From positions 496,001 to 560,000 of the forward strand of contig NZ_JAJSAR010000002.1 of NCBI RefSeq assembly GCF_021729085.1: 64,000 nucleotides of DNA. Reading direction: 5' to 3'. The notes beneath the pieces were generated by a model that saw nothing but the letters and a program-made list of their open reading frames with translations, was not told the origin of the DNA and made no database searches. This stretch comes from Pseudohongiella sp. O18 (lineage in GTDB: Bacteria; Pseudomonadota; Gammaproteobacteria; Pseudomonadales; Pseudohongiellaceae). Shown one piece after another: positions 24,888 through 34,092 of this stretch (the first letter of the stretch is position 1; the number at the start of each line of letters is the position of its first letter). Position numbers and translations under genes: made by a program.

Positions 24888-26494
24888 GCAGCAAAAGTTC
24901 TGACATATCCTTCCTGCAAGCCGCTGAGCTGTTGGAGGATGCCTTGCTGGTGGTTGCCAGCGATGGCCTGATTCTGGGCGCGAATCGTGCTGCAAGACGC
25001 TTGTTGACTAATTCTGGTCAATCAATCGATGGTCAGTCATTGTTGACATTCTCGCACGGTGCTGAGGCGGACGTACTCAAGCTCCTCCGGGACGGATCAC
25101 GCACGCGAGAACGTCTGCCGGGCGTGTTGGTTTTAAAAAGTGAGAATGGTCAGCCGCGTCGGGTTCGCAGCGCGATGCACCTGCTGACGCCCGCCACTGA
25201 AGAAAAACCCGCGCAGCTGGTACTTCAATTGCGTGACGCAGACAGCGCACCAACAAAATTCAAGGAACTTTCCGATCGCGTAGCAAAAGTTACTGCGGCC
25301 CTGCATCGGCAGCAACGTGCAGAGGCAGAACGCCGTGAGCTTGAAGCGCAGATGCTGCAATCCCAGAAACTGGAAAGTCTGGGTGTCATGGCCGGCGGCA
25401 TTGCGCATGACTTTAATAATTTGCTGACCAGCATCATCGGCTATTCAGAACTGGCCCGCGCTCAGTTGCCACCGCATTCGGCTGCCGGAGAATTTGTTGA
25501 CGCGGCTGTGACTGGTGCTCGCCGCGCAGCAGAGCTTACCCAGCAGATGCTGGCTTACTCGGGTAAAGGTTCGCGTATAGTGGAGCCGGTGCAGCTGTCC
25601 CGGCTGGTCAAGGATATCACCCGTTTGCTGGAGGTTTCGATCTCCAAGAAGTGTGTCATGCGCTTTGAGCTACCAGAGGATTTGCCGGCGTGCATGGCCG
25701 ACGCTACGCAGCTCAGGCAGGTGATCATGAACCTGATCATCAATGCGTCTGATGCAATCGGAGACAGAAGCGGCGTCATCTCAATAACGACCGGCACCGC
25801 CTGGTGCGATCAGGACTATCTGGCGGAAAACTTTATTAATGACACCCTGGAAGAAGGTCTCTACGTGCATCTGGAGGTGGCGGACACCGGTAAAGGTATG
25901 ACTGCTGATGTTCGCACACGCATATTCGATCCATTCTTCACCACCAAGTTTACCGGGCGCGGCCTCGGACTGGCGGCAGTGCTGGGTGTAATCCGTGGGC
26001 ATAAGGGAGCGATCAGAGTCTACAGCGAACCAGGGCGAGGTACTACGTTCAAGGTGTTGTTGCCGGCGGCGCCGGGCGTGGAGCCAAAGTCAGCCAAGTC
26101 AGACAGTGAGACTGAACAATGGCAGGGGTTTGGCACTGCGCTGGTTATCGACGATGAAGAGAGTATTCGTGCGCTGGCGCGCCACATGTTAATGCGTATG
26201 GGTTTTGATGTCGCCACAGCATCTGATGGCCGCGAAGGGGTCGAGGTGTACCGGGAAATGGCCGCCAGTAATCCGCTGGTTTTGCTCGACCTCACCATGC
26301 CACACCTGGACGGGGCGGCTGCATTTGCCCAGCTGCGTCGTATCAATCCGAAAGTCCGGGTTATTGTGATGAGTGGCTACGGCGAACAGACTATAGATAC
26401 ACAGTTTGCCGGCAAGGGGCTGGCCGGCTTCCTGCAAAAGCCATTCCGCCTGGCTGAGCTGCGTGACGTGGTCAAAGCTGCAGTAGAGCCTTAG
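24884..26494 (+). CDS. Hybrid sensor histidine kinase with PAS and receiver domains
   Basis: 536 aa cytoplasmic hybrid kinase. PAS-like domain residues about 8-115 ([20 protein letters not shown]). Coiled linker 123-160. HisKA H-box [11 protein letters not shown] with phospho-accepting His about 175. HATPase_c with [13 protein letters not shown] (N-box), EVADTGKGM (G1), [13 protein letters not shown] (G2). C-terminal receiver with VIDDEES and phospho-Asp in LLDLTMP about 469. No transmembrane helices, so it senses a cytosolic signal. The GTG start overlaps the MOD1 gene by four bases. No cognate output regulator is adjacent; phosphorelay through a separate HPt is likely. Confidence 0.94.
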   Translation: MSSKSSDISFLQAAELLEDALLVVASDGLILGANRAARRLLTNSGQSIDGQSLLTFSHGAEADVLKLLRDGSRTRERLPGVLVLKSENGQPRRVRSAMHLLTPATEEKPAQLVLQLRDADSAPTKFKELSDRVAKVTAALHRQQRAEAERRELEAQMLQSQKLESLGVMAGGIAHDFNNLLTSIIGYSELARAQLPPHSAAGEFVDAAVTGARRAAELTQQMLAYSGKGSRIVEPVQLSRLVKDITRLLEVSISKKCVMRFELPEDLPACMADATQLRQVIMNLIINASDAIGDRSGVISITTGTAWCDQDYLAENFINDTLEEGLYVHLEVADTGKGMTADVRTRIFDPFFTTKFTGRGLGLAAVLGVIRGHKGAIRVYSEPGRGTTFKVLLPAAPGVEPKSAKSDSETEQWQGFGTALVIDDEESIRALARHMLMRMGFDVATASDGREGVEVYREMAASNPLVLLDLTMPHLDGAAAFAQLRRINPKVRVIVMSGYGEQTIDTQFAGKGLAGFLQKPFRLAELRDVVKAAVEP

Positions 26495-26574
26495 TCGACG
26501 GTTAAGTTGTAGATCAAGACAGCAGATGCTCAGGTGATATGGCATTTCGGGTATTGTATTAGAACTGGCACTGA

Positions 26575-28155
26575 TTACAGATTAAGGATTTTGTCCAGAC
26601 CGAGCTGTTCGGCAAAAACCTCACTGTGGGTCACGACGAGAAGAGTGCCTTGATAGCATCTCAGCACCTGAGCGAGCAGGGTCTGGCTCTCCAGGTCCAG
26701 ATGGTTGTCGGGTTCATCCAACAGTATGAGCTGGGCGGCTTTCGGCCCCATCAATGTACAGGCCAGCGCCACTTTCAGGCGCTCGCCGCCGCTTAGCTGA
26801 GCGACCGGGTGCAGAGCCTGATTGCCCGGCAAACGCACCAGAGCCAGCCTGTCGCGATATTGCCCTTCAGTCCAGCCGGGATTAAGTCGGCGGAAATTTT
26901 CCAGCGCGTTTTCCGTGTCGTCCAACAGGCTCAGGTGCTGGTCCAGTTTGAGCGCCGAGCCACGGCGATGAATCTGTCCCGAGTGTGGTGCAAGGTCACC
27001 GTTGATCGCTCGCAACAGTGTTGATTTTCCGCTGCCATTATTGCCGCGCAGCCACCAGCGCTCACCGCTCCTTATTTGAACATCAAGCGAAAGAGGGCTG
27101 CTCAACCAGGGCAGAATGACTTTATCCAGGTGCAGCAGGTGGCCGGAAATGGGTGTCGGCTCGGTAAGCGGGAAACCCAAAACAGTTTCTCTGCCCAGTA
27201 CTGATTCGGCGCCGGCTTTGCGCAGCTGTTCCTCCTGCAGCACGGACTGGTGCTTTTGAGCGATTCGCCCACCGGTGGCTTCGCTGCGTTGTTTGCGAGC
27301 GTCCAGCAGGATCTTGGGCATGTCCTTTTTGCTGGCTTTGGCTCGGCCTTTTTTGACGCGCTGTTCGTGACGCTCTTTTTCTGTCTGCTGTTGTTGAAGC
27401 TCATTTTTTATCGTCTGACGTGCATGCTGCTGGTCATGCCGGGCCTTTTCCAGCAATTGCTCCCGGGTTTGCAGATAAGCCGCGAATCCAAGGCCGTGCC
27501 ACTGAATGGCGCCATTGCGCAGTTCAAGCAGTCGTCCGAACGATTGCAAAAGCGTTTGATCATGCGTGATCACCAATGCACCACCGGGCCGCGTGCTGAG
27601 CCACTCACTCAGCCAGCGTCGACCGGCCTGATCCAGATGATTGCTCGGCTCGTCCAGGATCAGGAATGCGTCACGGATACGTGACAGTCTCAACAAATGT
27701 AAACGCGTACGCTGTCCGCCGCTGAGCGAGCTTATCGGGACCATTAGGCAGTTGGCGGGCAGTTCGAAGCGGACGAGCTCGCCGATCAGATCCTCTTTCA
27801 GGGTCCAGCGTTCATCGAGCAAAGACAGGTCATCGACCCGGCCGGTGCCGCAGAGCAGACGCTGAAGTGCTGCAAGCGCCGCTTCAACACCCAGAAAGGC
27901 AGCCACAGTGTCCCGCGTGAGATGCTCTGCGGCGTGCTGCGAGAGATAGGCGACCGGCACATGGTGTTGTACCTGTCCAGCGTGCGGATGGCGAACCCCT
28001 GCCAGGCATTCGCCCAGCAGCGTTTTGCCGGCGCCGTTGGGGCCGATCAATGCAACAGTCTCGTCAGGCAGATGCAGATCAAGAGAGTGAAAAACCGGGG
28101 GATTGGGTTCGAATGCAACGGAAAGCCCCGTTGCGGAAATACAGGCCTTGGCCAT
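26575..28155 (-). CDS. ABC-F family ATP-binding protein (Uup/EttA type)
   Basis: 526 aa soluble protein with two ABC ATPase domains and no membrane segments. Domain 1: Walker A GPNGAGKT, signature SSLSGGQRTRL, Walker B FLILDEPSNHLD. Charged linker about 235-300, rich in Q/K/E, as in the ABC-F P-site tRNA-interacting motif. Domain 2: GNNGSGKST, AQLSGGERLKV, LILLDEPDNHLD. ABC-F proteins act on the ribosome (translation rescue or antibiotic protection). Start ATG at 28155 with AGGAG seven bases upstream; six upstream codons are not needed. The order of linker and domains resembles the Uup/YheS side; specificity is unclear. Confidence 0.93.
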   Translation of the reverse strand: MAKACISATGLSVAFEPNPPVFHSLDLHLPDETVALIGPNGAGKTLLGECLAGVRHPHAGQVQHHVPVAYLSQHAAEHLTRDTVAAFLGVEAALAALQRLLCGTGRVDDLSLLDERWTLKEDLIGELVRFELPANCLMVPISSLSGGQRTRLHLLRLSRIRDAFLILDEPSNHLDQAGRRWLSEWLSTRPGGALVITHDQTLLQSFGRLLELRNGAIQWHGLGFAAYLQTREQLLEKARHDQQHARQTIKNELQQQQTEKERHEQRVKKGRAKASKKDMPKILLDARKQRSEATGGRIAQKHQSVLQEEQLRKAGAESVLGRETVLGFPLTEPTPISGHLLHLDKVILPWLSSPLSLDVQIRSGERWWLRGNNGSGKSTLLRAINGDLAPHSGQIHRRGSALKLDQHLSLLDDTENALENFRRLNPGWTEGQYRDRLALVRLPGNQALHPVAQLSGGERLKVALACTLMGPKAAQLILLDEPDNHLDLESQTLLAQVLRCYQGTLLVVTHSEVFAEQLGLDKILNL

Positions 28156-28411
28156 AAACAGCTCCTCTAACACACCAGAAAAAATGGGGGTTTAGAGTGC
28201 TTGCTTCATTGGCCTGGCTCCTGCTTACTGTTGGAAAGAAACGCGGATAGGTATCACCCAATGCGATTAGTTTAACAGCAATGCTGACTATTGATCAAAA
28301 ACTCAATTGCTCAGAGCAAAAGGTCATATTGATAACAGCATATTTAATAGGCTACCCAGTCCCGAGTAATCGTAGTATGGTTGCCTCAAAACACAGATTC
28401 ACGGAGCGAAT

Positions 28412-28837
28412 ATGTTTTTCACACTATTGGCCCTTACACTAAGCCTGTCCCTGGCCGTTTCCTACACGGCTGCCCGCGTATTTCGCAAGCCCATCGGCGC
28501 CATCTTCACGCGCATCATTCAGGACGAAATCAGCACCGCATGGCAGCGCTACGTGATGTTTGCCACCTACGTAGTGGGCATCTCCTCTGGCGTTCGTATC
28601 TATGAACTGGAGCGGTATATCAGTCCGCAGATCAGCGACATGGGTATCCTGCAACTGACATTGGAGCGCTGGGTGCTGGAGATCTATCGCACGCTGATCG
28701 CCTGTCTGCAGGGCATCGCCTGGATGTATCTGGTGGTATTTGTGGTTGCGCTGATTGCCTATGTGATTGTACGTGGGTTTGAGTTGCGGCGAGGGAGGAC
28801 GCATGGGACAACAGGTTCAGAGTCGGTGGAGCAGTAG
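28412..28837 (+). CDS. Conserved inner-membrane protein, unknown function
   Basis: 141 aa. Three hydrophobic helices: LLALTLSLSLAVSYTAARVF, YVMFATYVVGISSGVRIYEL and LIACLQGIAWMYLVVFVVALIAYVIV. Conserved-looking polar segment PIGAIFTRIIQDEISTAWQ between helix 1 and helix 2, and ERYISPQISDMGI in the loop. GGAG six bases before ATG. Followed by the S41 protease gene after two bases, so the two are cotranscribed. I do not recognise the family. Confidence 0.72.
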   Translation: MFFTLLALTLSLSLAVSYTAARVFRKPIGAIFTRIIQDEISTAWQRYVMFATYVVGISSGVRIYELERYISPQISDMGILQLTLERWVLEIYRTLIACLQGIAWMYLVVFVVALIAYVIVRGFELRRGRTHGTTGSESVEQ

Positions 28838-28839
28838 TC

Positions 28840-29895
28840 ATGACTACGTTTTCAAAAGCCATTTTTACGTTCTTGCTGGTACTTGCCTTTTCATCTCAGG
28901 TTTTCTCTGCAGAGTATTTGACGCCTGAATCCAAACGGCAGGTCGTTACTGAGGTAAGTGAAAGGCTGGCCCAAGAGTATGTCCTGCCCGACGTCGGACA
29001 GGCCATGGCCCAGGCCCTAATGATCAGGCTGGAAAGCGGGCACTACGATGATGTGACGAATTCTGAGCAGTTCACTGAGCAGTTGACCGAAGATATGGTG
29101 GAGGTCAGTAATGATCAGCACCTGTTTATCTTTTACATGGAAGGAGATCTGCCTACTGAAGAAGAGATGATGAATCCGACGCAAGAAATGCAGGAGCAGA
29201 ATCTCCGATTTCTCCAGTATGACAATTATGCCATCCGCGAAGTGAGCTGGCTGGACGGCAATATAGGTTATCTTGAGTTGGCTGCATTCGTAGATGCTGA
29301 GCCCGCTAAACGTGCGATCGGCAATGCCATGGATCTGTTTCAGCATACAGGCGGATTGATTATTGATCTGCGACAGAACGGCGGCGGCATGCCTGAAACG
29401 GTTGCTTTGTTGGCGAGCTATTTTCTAGGCCCGGAATCTGTCCACGTGGATTCAATTTATTGGCGCAAAACCGACACAACGGAAGAGTTCTGGACCAGCA
29501 CTGATCTTGAAGGTGCCTGGTATGGCACGACGCGTCCTGTATACATCCTGACAAGCGAAGCAACCTTTTCGGCTGCGGAGGCTTTCAGCTATGCCATGCA
29601 GGTAAACAATCGCGCGACAATTGTTGGTGAAACGACGCGTGGCGGTGCACATCCTGGCGCCATCGCTCGGATCGGTGATCATTATCATATGTTTATTTCG
29701 AATGGTCGTGCGTTCAGTGCAGTCACGGGTGAAAACTGGGAAGGTACCGGTGTTATCCCCGATCATGCCGAAAGCGCTGATGCTGCGCTGAATAGCGCGC
29801 ACAAGCTAATTCTAAGAGATGTCATTGATCAGACTGAGTCACCCATGGCTCGACAGGATAGGGAGATGCAATTGCGAAGACTGGAGACCGAATAA
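28840..29895 (+). CDS. Exported S41 family peptidase (tail-specific protease-like)
   Basis: 351 aa with signal peptide (IFTFLLVLAFSSQVFSA). S41 fold: N-terminal helical cap residues 28-100, a strand GYLELAAF, GGLIIDLRQNGGGMPETV, nucleophile loop TSEATFSAAEAFSY (Ser after Phe), and GETTRGGAHPGA before the last conserved strand. No PDZ domain, unlike Prc or CtpA; this is the short IRBP/TSPc form. The general-base Lys/His pair of Prc cannot be assigned with certainty. Starts two bases after the preceding membrane gene, and its TAA overlaps the next start (TAATG). Confidence 0.9.
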   Translation: MTTFSKAIFTFLLVLAFSSQVFSAEYLTPESKRQVVTEVSERLAQEYVLPDVGQAMAQALMIRLESGHYDDVTNSEQFTEQLTEDMVEVSNDQHLFIFYMEGDLPTEEEMMNPTQEMQEQNLRFLQYDNYAIREVSWLDGNIGYLELAAFVDAEPAKRAIGNAMDLFQHTGGLIIDLRQNGGGMPETVALLASYFLGPESVHVDSIYWRKTDTTEEFWTSTDLEGAWYGTTRPVYILTSEATFSAAEAFSYAMQVNNRATIVGETTRGGAHPGAIARIGDHYHMFISNGRAFSAVTGENWEGTGVIPDHAESADAALNSAHKLILRDVIDQTESPMARQDREMQLRRLETE

Positions 29896-30296
29896 TGGTG
29901 ATTTCATTTCGCTTTCAGAAAATGCAGGTATTAAAACTGAGTTTGTCTGTCATTTTAGTTCTTAGTTTGGTGCCACATGTGTTCGCACAGTCTGATCTGC
30001 TATCGCTGGAACTGGACCTGGAAGGAATGCCCAGGCTGATACATGAAGTTGAGCCGCGGTACCCCGCACGGGCGGTAGCACGAGGTATAGAGGGATGGGT
30101 TCAGGTAAAGTTCACAATCATGGCTGATGGAACTGTTGATCCACTCTCTATTGAAATCGCTGACGCTGACCCCTGGGGCATGTTCAATTCGACCGCCATT
30201 AGAGCGATCGAACAGTTTAGATACGAACCAAGAGTGGTTGATGGTGTCGCCGTAGAAATGCCGAATTACCAGCACGTTTTTCGTTTTGAATTGTGA
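29895..30296 (+). CDS. Secreted protein with TonB C-terminal domain
   Basis: 133 aa. Signal peptide (VLKLSLSVILVLSLVPHVFAQ), then a TonB C-terminal-like domain: HEVEPRYPARAVARGIEGWVQV, FTIMADGTVDPLSIEI and AIRAIEQFRYEPRVVDGVAVEMP. Canonical TonB has an N-terminal membrane anchor and proline-rich linker; here a cleavable signal replaces both, so it probably cannot transduce ExbB energy. Starts within the stop of the S41 protease gene (TAATG). Such proteins are frequent in bacteria rich in TonB receptors, but their role is unknown. Confidence 0.85.
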   Translation: MVISFRFQKMQVLKLSLSVILVLSLVPHVFAQSDLLSLELDLEGMPRLIHEVEPRYPARAVARGIEGWVQVKFTIMADGTVDPLSIEIADADPWGMFNSTAIRAIEQFRYEPRVVDGVAVEMPNYQHVFRFEL

Positions 30297-30309
30297 GCTG
30301 CGCCGGTTT

Positions 30310-30783
30310 ATGCAGTTCATATTTCTTGCCAACCTCCCCCAGGCCGTCCCCACTGTCGCCGACTGGTATTACCAGGAGTGGGGCGCGTCCAACCCGGACC
30401 TGAGTCCTGCCATCATCGCGGCCAATCTGGAGAAAAGTCTGAATACCGACAAACTGCCATTGGTACTGTTGGCCATGGATCAGGGCAACCTGCTTGGTGT
30501 GGTCGAGTTGAAATACCGCGAAATGGCGATGTATCCAGAAAAGGAGCACTGGCTGGGCGGCATGTATATCAGGCCGGATTATCGTGGCAGGGGCGTCGGC
30601 AGAAAATTGATTGAACACGCATTAGAGGTGGCTGCCCGTCTGGTAGTACCAACATTGCACCTGCAAACCGAACAACTAGATGGCGGTCTGTACAGGCGTC
30701 TGGGTTGGCGGCCAGTTGAACAGGTCAATAACAAGGGCATTCAGGTGCTGGTGATGGAGCGCGATATCTGCTCTTCAGTCTGA
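30310..30783 (+). CDS. GNAT family N-acetyltransferase
   Basis: 157 aa from the ATG at 30310. GNAT core: LGVVELKYREM (beta4), GGMYIRPDYRGRGVGRKLIEHAL with the intact pyrophosphate loop RGRGVGRKL, then VPTLHLQTEQLDGGLYRRLGW. A TTG at 30286, eight codons upstream, overlaps the preceding gene and has no ribosome site, though an ATG site is weak as well. Substrate unknown. It lies 13 bases downstream of the TonB-C gene. Confidence 0.88.
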   Translation: MQFIFLANLPQAVPTVADWYYQEWGASNPDLSPAIIAANLEKSLNTDKLPLVLLAMDQGNLLGVVELKYREMAMYPEKEHWLGGMYIRPDYRGRGVGRKLIEHALEVAARLVVPTLHLQTEQLDGGLYRRLGWRPVEQVNNKGIQVLVMERDICSSV

Positions 30784-30922
30784 GGAGGCTGAACAGAACC
30801 GCGCGAGCAGAGCATGCGTCAGGCCGCTCCAGTCCAAGGTTGGTCGGAATGAGTAATGCTTTCCCGGCCAGTATTTGCATGATAGTGTCCCCAAAAAGCA
30901 ACGGTGTCAGGGAGGGAGTCCT

Positions 30923-32746
30923 ATGTCGATTGTTAGATGGAACTGCTTTAGTGTTTTCTTTGCACTTGTGTTCTTGCCAGTATTTTCACATGCTCAGGGC
31001 ACTGTCACCGCTGATCTGCTTACCGACAGAAGTTTTATTGCACCTGGCGGCCAGATTACCCTGGTGGTGGAAATAACCAATCCTGCCGATTCGGGTAGAA
31101 CTATCGAAAGATTCAGTGGTGTCGGTTACAGCGCTACCCCGCTGGCTGAGTCCAATTACGAATTCACCGACGTTTCTTCATGTCAACAGATATTCTGTCC
31201 GGTTGACCCGACGCGGAGCTTTCCACTTCCCCCCGGGAGCTCGGCACAATTCTACTGGCAAACGCTCAAAGTCAGTCCCAGTGCGCCTGAGAACCTCCTT
31301 ATTCGCGCTTCAAATATAAATCTGGGATTGACCGACGCAAACGATCGACGTTTGAATGATGTTCACCTGCAGCGTGACTTTGTTGCCATCGTGGTCAGAG
31401 AAGGGCAGGGCTCGATATCGCAACTCAATGCACAGAGCACGCAAAATGCAAAGGCGGGCTCCGCCAATATCAACGCCTCGCTCAATCTGGCTTACCCGCC
31501 AACCGTTAGCGCTGGCAGCCACATAGAAGTGACAGGTACGCTGAGCAATCATGACAGCTCGGAGATCAGTTCTATTTTTACTCTGGGCTCCAGTCGTCAC
31601 CTCGGCAATCATGTCACTTCCTATAATCAGATCTTCTGTCAATTCAAGTGCTCATATAACGGGGCTTTCCCACTGTCTGCGGGCGAAAGCGTTGACGTGC
31701 TGTTTCGTCAAATGTACTACGAGGCAGATACGCTTTTCTCCGGCGCTTTGCAGATACTGAATCCGCACGCAATTGTCAGTGACAGTCTGGGCCGCCGGGC
31801 ATACGTATATGCCGACGACATACACGTCGCAGTCACGCACGCGGGCATTGAGAACACACCTGCCGACTATCCGCCGATCCCGTCAAGAGAGCCGCTGGTG
31901 CGTATGATGTCTGACGATCCGACACCGAGAACCGTCATCAAGGACCCGAACACTCACAAATACTGGCTCCCTTTGTCAGAAAGTCAGGGCATGTCTTTGT
32001 CCAGGGTGGTGGCCGAGACGCGCGTGGGCGGGCGCTTTGAAGGTTACTCTGTCGCCAGCCTGGAGGAAGTCAGAACACTGTTTATGAACCATGTTCATGC
32101 TTCGCAGCTGAATTATCCTCGCTATGCCTTGTTTGCAGGTAATCAGGCGCTGCATGGCGTTACGGGCAGTCTGCTGGACCTGGTGGGCGAGACATTGGAC
32201 GCTATCCATGTCGGTGGAACGACTCGCTACGCGCGAGGTATGGTATCTGAGCTCCCAGAGCCTGGACGCCAGACCGTCAGTGTCGGCATCTGGCAGCAAA
32301 ACACCAGCGGCAGCCCGTTCGGAGTGACTGGCATGTTCTCTGTCAATTCATTCTATGCGACCCAGTACGCCGGTATGGGTACCTGGCTGGTCAGGAGTTC
32401 GCTGCGACCTGGAAACACCCAGGCCCTGAGCCGCAAAGACGAGGTCGACTTCCGCTACGGACAGTTGTTCATCGCTTCGGTTGATGTAGACGGCCAGACC
32501 TATCAGGTCAATTTCCGGGTAATTGACAAGGACGAGCTGATTCTGGAACTGGTCTCGATCATGGATGAGTACAGCCGCGAGCCGGCTGCTGTCTACGATG
32601 TGCAAAACCTGATCCTGCAGATCCCACGCTTGGCGTACTTTGTGTTCCCGACTGATACGGTTTTCTTCGATGTGGCCTTGGTTCTGGTTCCTGACAGTAA
32701 TCCGATGCGATTCCGCGTGATCAGTGCTGAACCGGTAGACGAATAA
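30923..32746 (+). CDS. Large secreted protein of unknown function
   Basis: 607 aa from the ATG at 30923, which follows GGGAG. Signal peptide ends near VFSHAQG (residue 25). The first half looks like two beta-sandwich repeats: SFIAPGGQITLVVEITNPADSG and VSAGSHIEVTGTLSNHDSSE begin comparable segments, each with a later CxxIFCP/QIFCQFKC cysteine pair that may form disulfides. The second half has YWLPLSESQGMSLSRVV followed by GYSVASLEEVRTLF, a pattern seen in secreted proteins with sorting signals in other gammaproteobacteria. No PEP-CTERM tail is visible here. No catalytic motif seen. Confidence 0.75.
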   Translation: MSIVRWNCFSVFFALVFLPVFSHAQGTVTADLLTDRSFIAPGGQITLVVEITNPADSGRTIERFSGVGYSATPLAESNYEFTDVSSCQQIFCPVDPTRSFPLPPGSSAQFYWQTLKVSPSAPENLLIRASNINLGLTDANDRRLNDVHLQRDFVAIVVREGQGSISQLNAQSTQNAKAGSANINASLNLAYPPTVSAGSHIEVTGTLSNHDSSEISSIFTLGSSRHLGNHVTSYNQIFCQFKCSYNGAFPLSAGESVDVLFRQMYYEADTLFSGALQILNPHAIVSDSLGRRAYVYADDIHVAVTHAGIENTPADYPPIPSREPLVRMMSDDPTPRTVIKDPNTHKYWLPLSESQGMSLSRVVAETRVGGRFEGYSVASLEEVRTLFMNHVHASQLNYPRYALFAGNQALHGVTGSLLDLVGETLDAIHVGGTTRYARGMVSELPEPGRQTVSVGIWQQNTSGSPFGVTGMFSVNSFYATQYAGMGTWLVRSSLRPGNTQALSRKDEVDFRYGQLFIASVDVDGQTYQVNFRVIDKDELILELVSIMDEYSREPAAVYDVQNLILQIPRLAYFVFPTDTVFFDVALVLVPDSNPMRFRVISAEPVDE

Positions 32747-32843
32747 GGCGCATCGCTAGTCAGGATGTTGGACAGAATCCGCATTTGGCGTTAACGTGTC
32801 TCACTGTAATTACAACAATAATGCAAGTCCCGGGAGTCGAACA

Positions 32844-34004
32844 ATGAGAAAAAGATCGCTCTATACCCTGGCAGTTGCGGCCCTCGTGTCGCTGCTTGCC
32901 ATGCCTGCCAGCGTGCTGGCCCAACCCAATATCCAGCCCGCAGAACCCTTCAAGGTCGGCACCTTCGCGGTAGGCAATGAGCAGTTCTCCGGTCTGGTCA
33001 TGCGCGATGACAGCCTGATCGTGGATCTGGTCGAAGCCAACAAGGCTCTGGAATTGATGCCAGAGTACCCCTCGATTGACATGCCTGATGATGTTCTTGG
33101 TCTGATTGAAGGCTACGAATACGGACTGAAGTTCCGGGTCTATGAAATAGTCAATGCGCTGGTAGAGTCCGGCATGCTGAATGGCAGCAACATGCCTGAT
33201 TACATCCATGCTGTTGAAGACGTGGATATCCGTGCGCCAATCCAGTATCCCAGCAAGATCATGAACGCGGCGGTCAACTTCTACACTCATGCCTGTGAAG
33301 GATGCACCGAGGCGGAACTGGCCGAGCGCACCCGCCAGCGTCGCGAAAACCGTGGCGTGCCCTATCTGTTCCTGAAGCCAACGCGTGGTGCCATCATCGG
33401 TGACGGTGAAAATGTGATCATGCCCTACGGTCGTGATGAGATCGAATACGAAGTCGAAATGGCCATCGTGTTTGGTCGTTCTGGCAAATACATCTCTGCT
33501 TCGCGTGCCTACGACCATGTCTTTGGTTACATGGTGGCAATGGATATTTCAGACCGTGGTGGCCGTCCACCAGGTGGCTTCAGCTCCGGTCTGGACTGGT
33601 TTGTGGGCAAAGGTCACGATACCTTTGCACCGCACGGCCCCTGGATTGTGCCCAAAGAGTTTTATGGTGACCCTATGGACCGCCTGCACCAGATCACGGT
33701 TGTTGATGGTGTTACCGTGCAGGAAGCCAAAGCAGGCGACATGATCCACAACATCCCTGAGCTGATTGAATACGCCTCATCGCTGATCACCTTGTTCCCG
33801 GGTGATGTGCTGCAAAGTGGTACATCAGGTGGCACAGGTGCCGGCCGTGTTGAACGTGCGACAGGGTCGGGTTATCTGATCGATGGTGAAACCATCAGCG
33901 CAACGATTGAAGGTATCGGTACCCTGACACACCGTGTGGTTCGCGAACAAAGTGTACCCGACGATCTGTCAGGTTCGCAGTTGCCGCCGACCAGCACTTA
34001 CTAA
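32844..34004 (+). CDS. Exported fumarylacetoacetate hydrolase family protein
   Basis: 386 aa FAH-fold hydrolase or isomerase. The metal-binding acidic residues sit in EIEYEVEMAIVF and VAMDISDR, and KPTRGAIIGDGENV is the conserved loop; PGDVLQSGTSGGTGAGR is the C-terminal FAH motif. Start ATG at 32844 with GGGAG eight bases ahead. It begins with a clear Sec signal peptide (LAVAALVSLLAMPASVLAQ), whereas FAH enzymes are cytoplasmic in known pathways. The predicted substrate is a beta-diketone or aromatic ring-cleavage product in the periplasm; this is inference. Monocistronic, with a strong terminator downstream. Confidence 0.9.
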   Translation: MRKRSLYTLAVAALVSLLAMPASVLAQPNIQPAEPFKVGTFAVGNEQFSGLVMRDDSLIVDLVEANKALELMPEYPSIDMPDDVLGLIEGYEYGLKFRVYEIVNALVESGMLNGSNMPDYIHAVEDVDIRAPIQYPSKIMNAAVNFYTHACEGCTEAELAERTRQRRENRGVPYLFLKPTRGAIIGDGENVIMPYGRDEIEYEVEMAIVFGRSGKYISASRAYDHVFGYMVAMDISDRGGRPPGGFSSGLDWFVGKGHDTFAPHGPWIVPKEFYGDPMDRLHQITVVDGVTVQEAKAGDMIHNIPELIEYASSLITLFPGDVLQSGTSGGTGAGRVERATGSGYLIDGETISATIEGIGTLTHRVVREQSVPDDLSGSQLPPTSTY

Positions 34005-34030
34005 TACTTTTCGATTGCATGAATGAATAA

Positions 34031-34066
34031 AGAGCCCTGGCACCTGTAGTGGTGCCGGGGCTTTAT
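34031..34066 (+). terminator. Rho-independent terminator after the FAH-like gene
   Basis: Arms AGCCCTGGCACC and GGTGCCGGGGCT pair over 12 bases with one G-T and a five-base loop TGTAG, followed by TTTATT. Starts 27 bases after the stop codon. Confidence 0.85.
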
Positions 34067-34092
34067 TCTGAGTGAGATAAGGAACAACGGCC

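Noticed and set aside
32760-33518. 252-codon open frame antisense to the FAH-like gene
   Set aside because: It mirrors the codon pattern of the real gene on the plus strand, lacks a ribosome site and shows no family motif.
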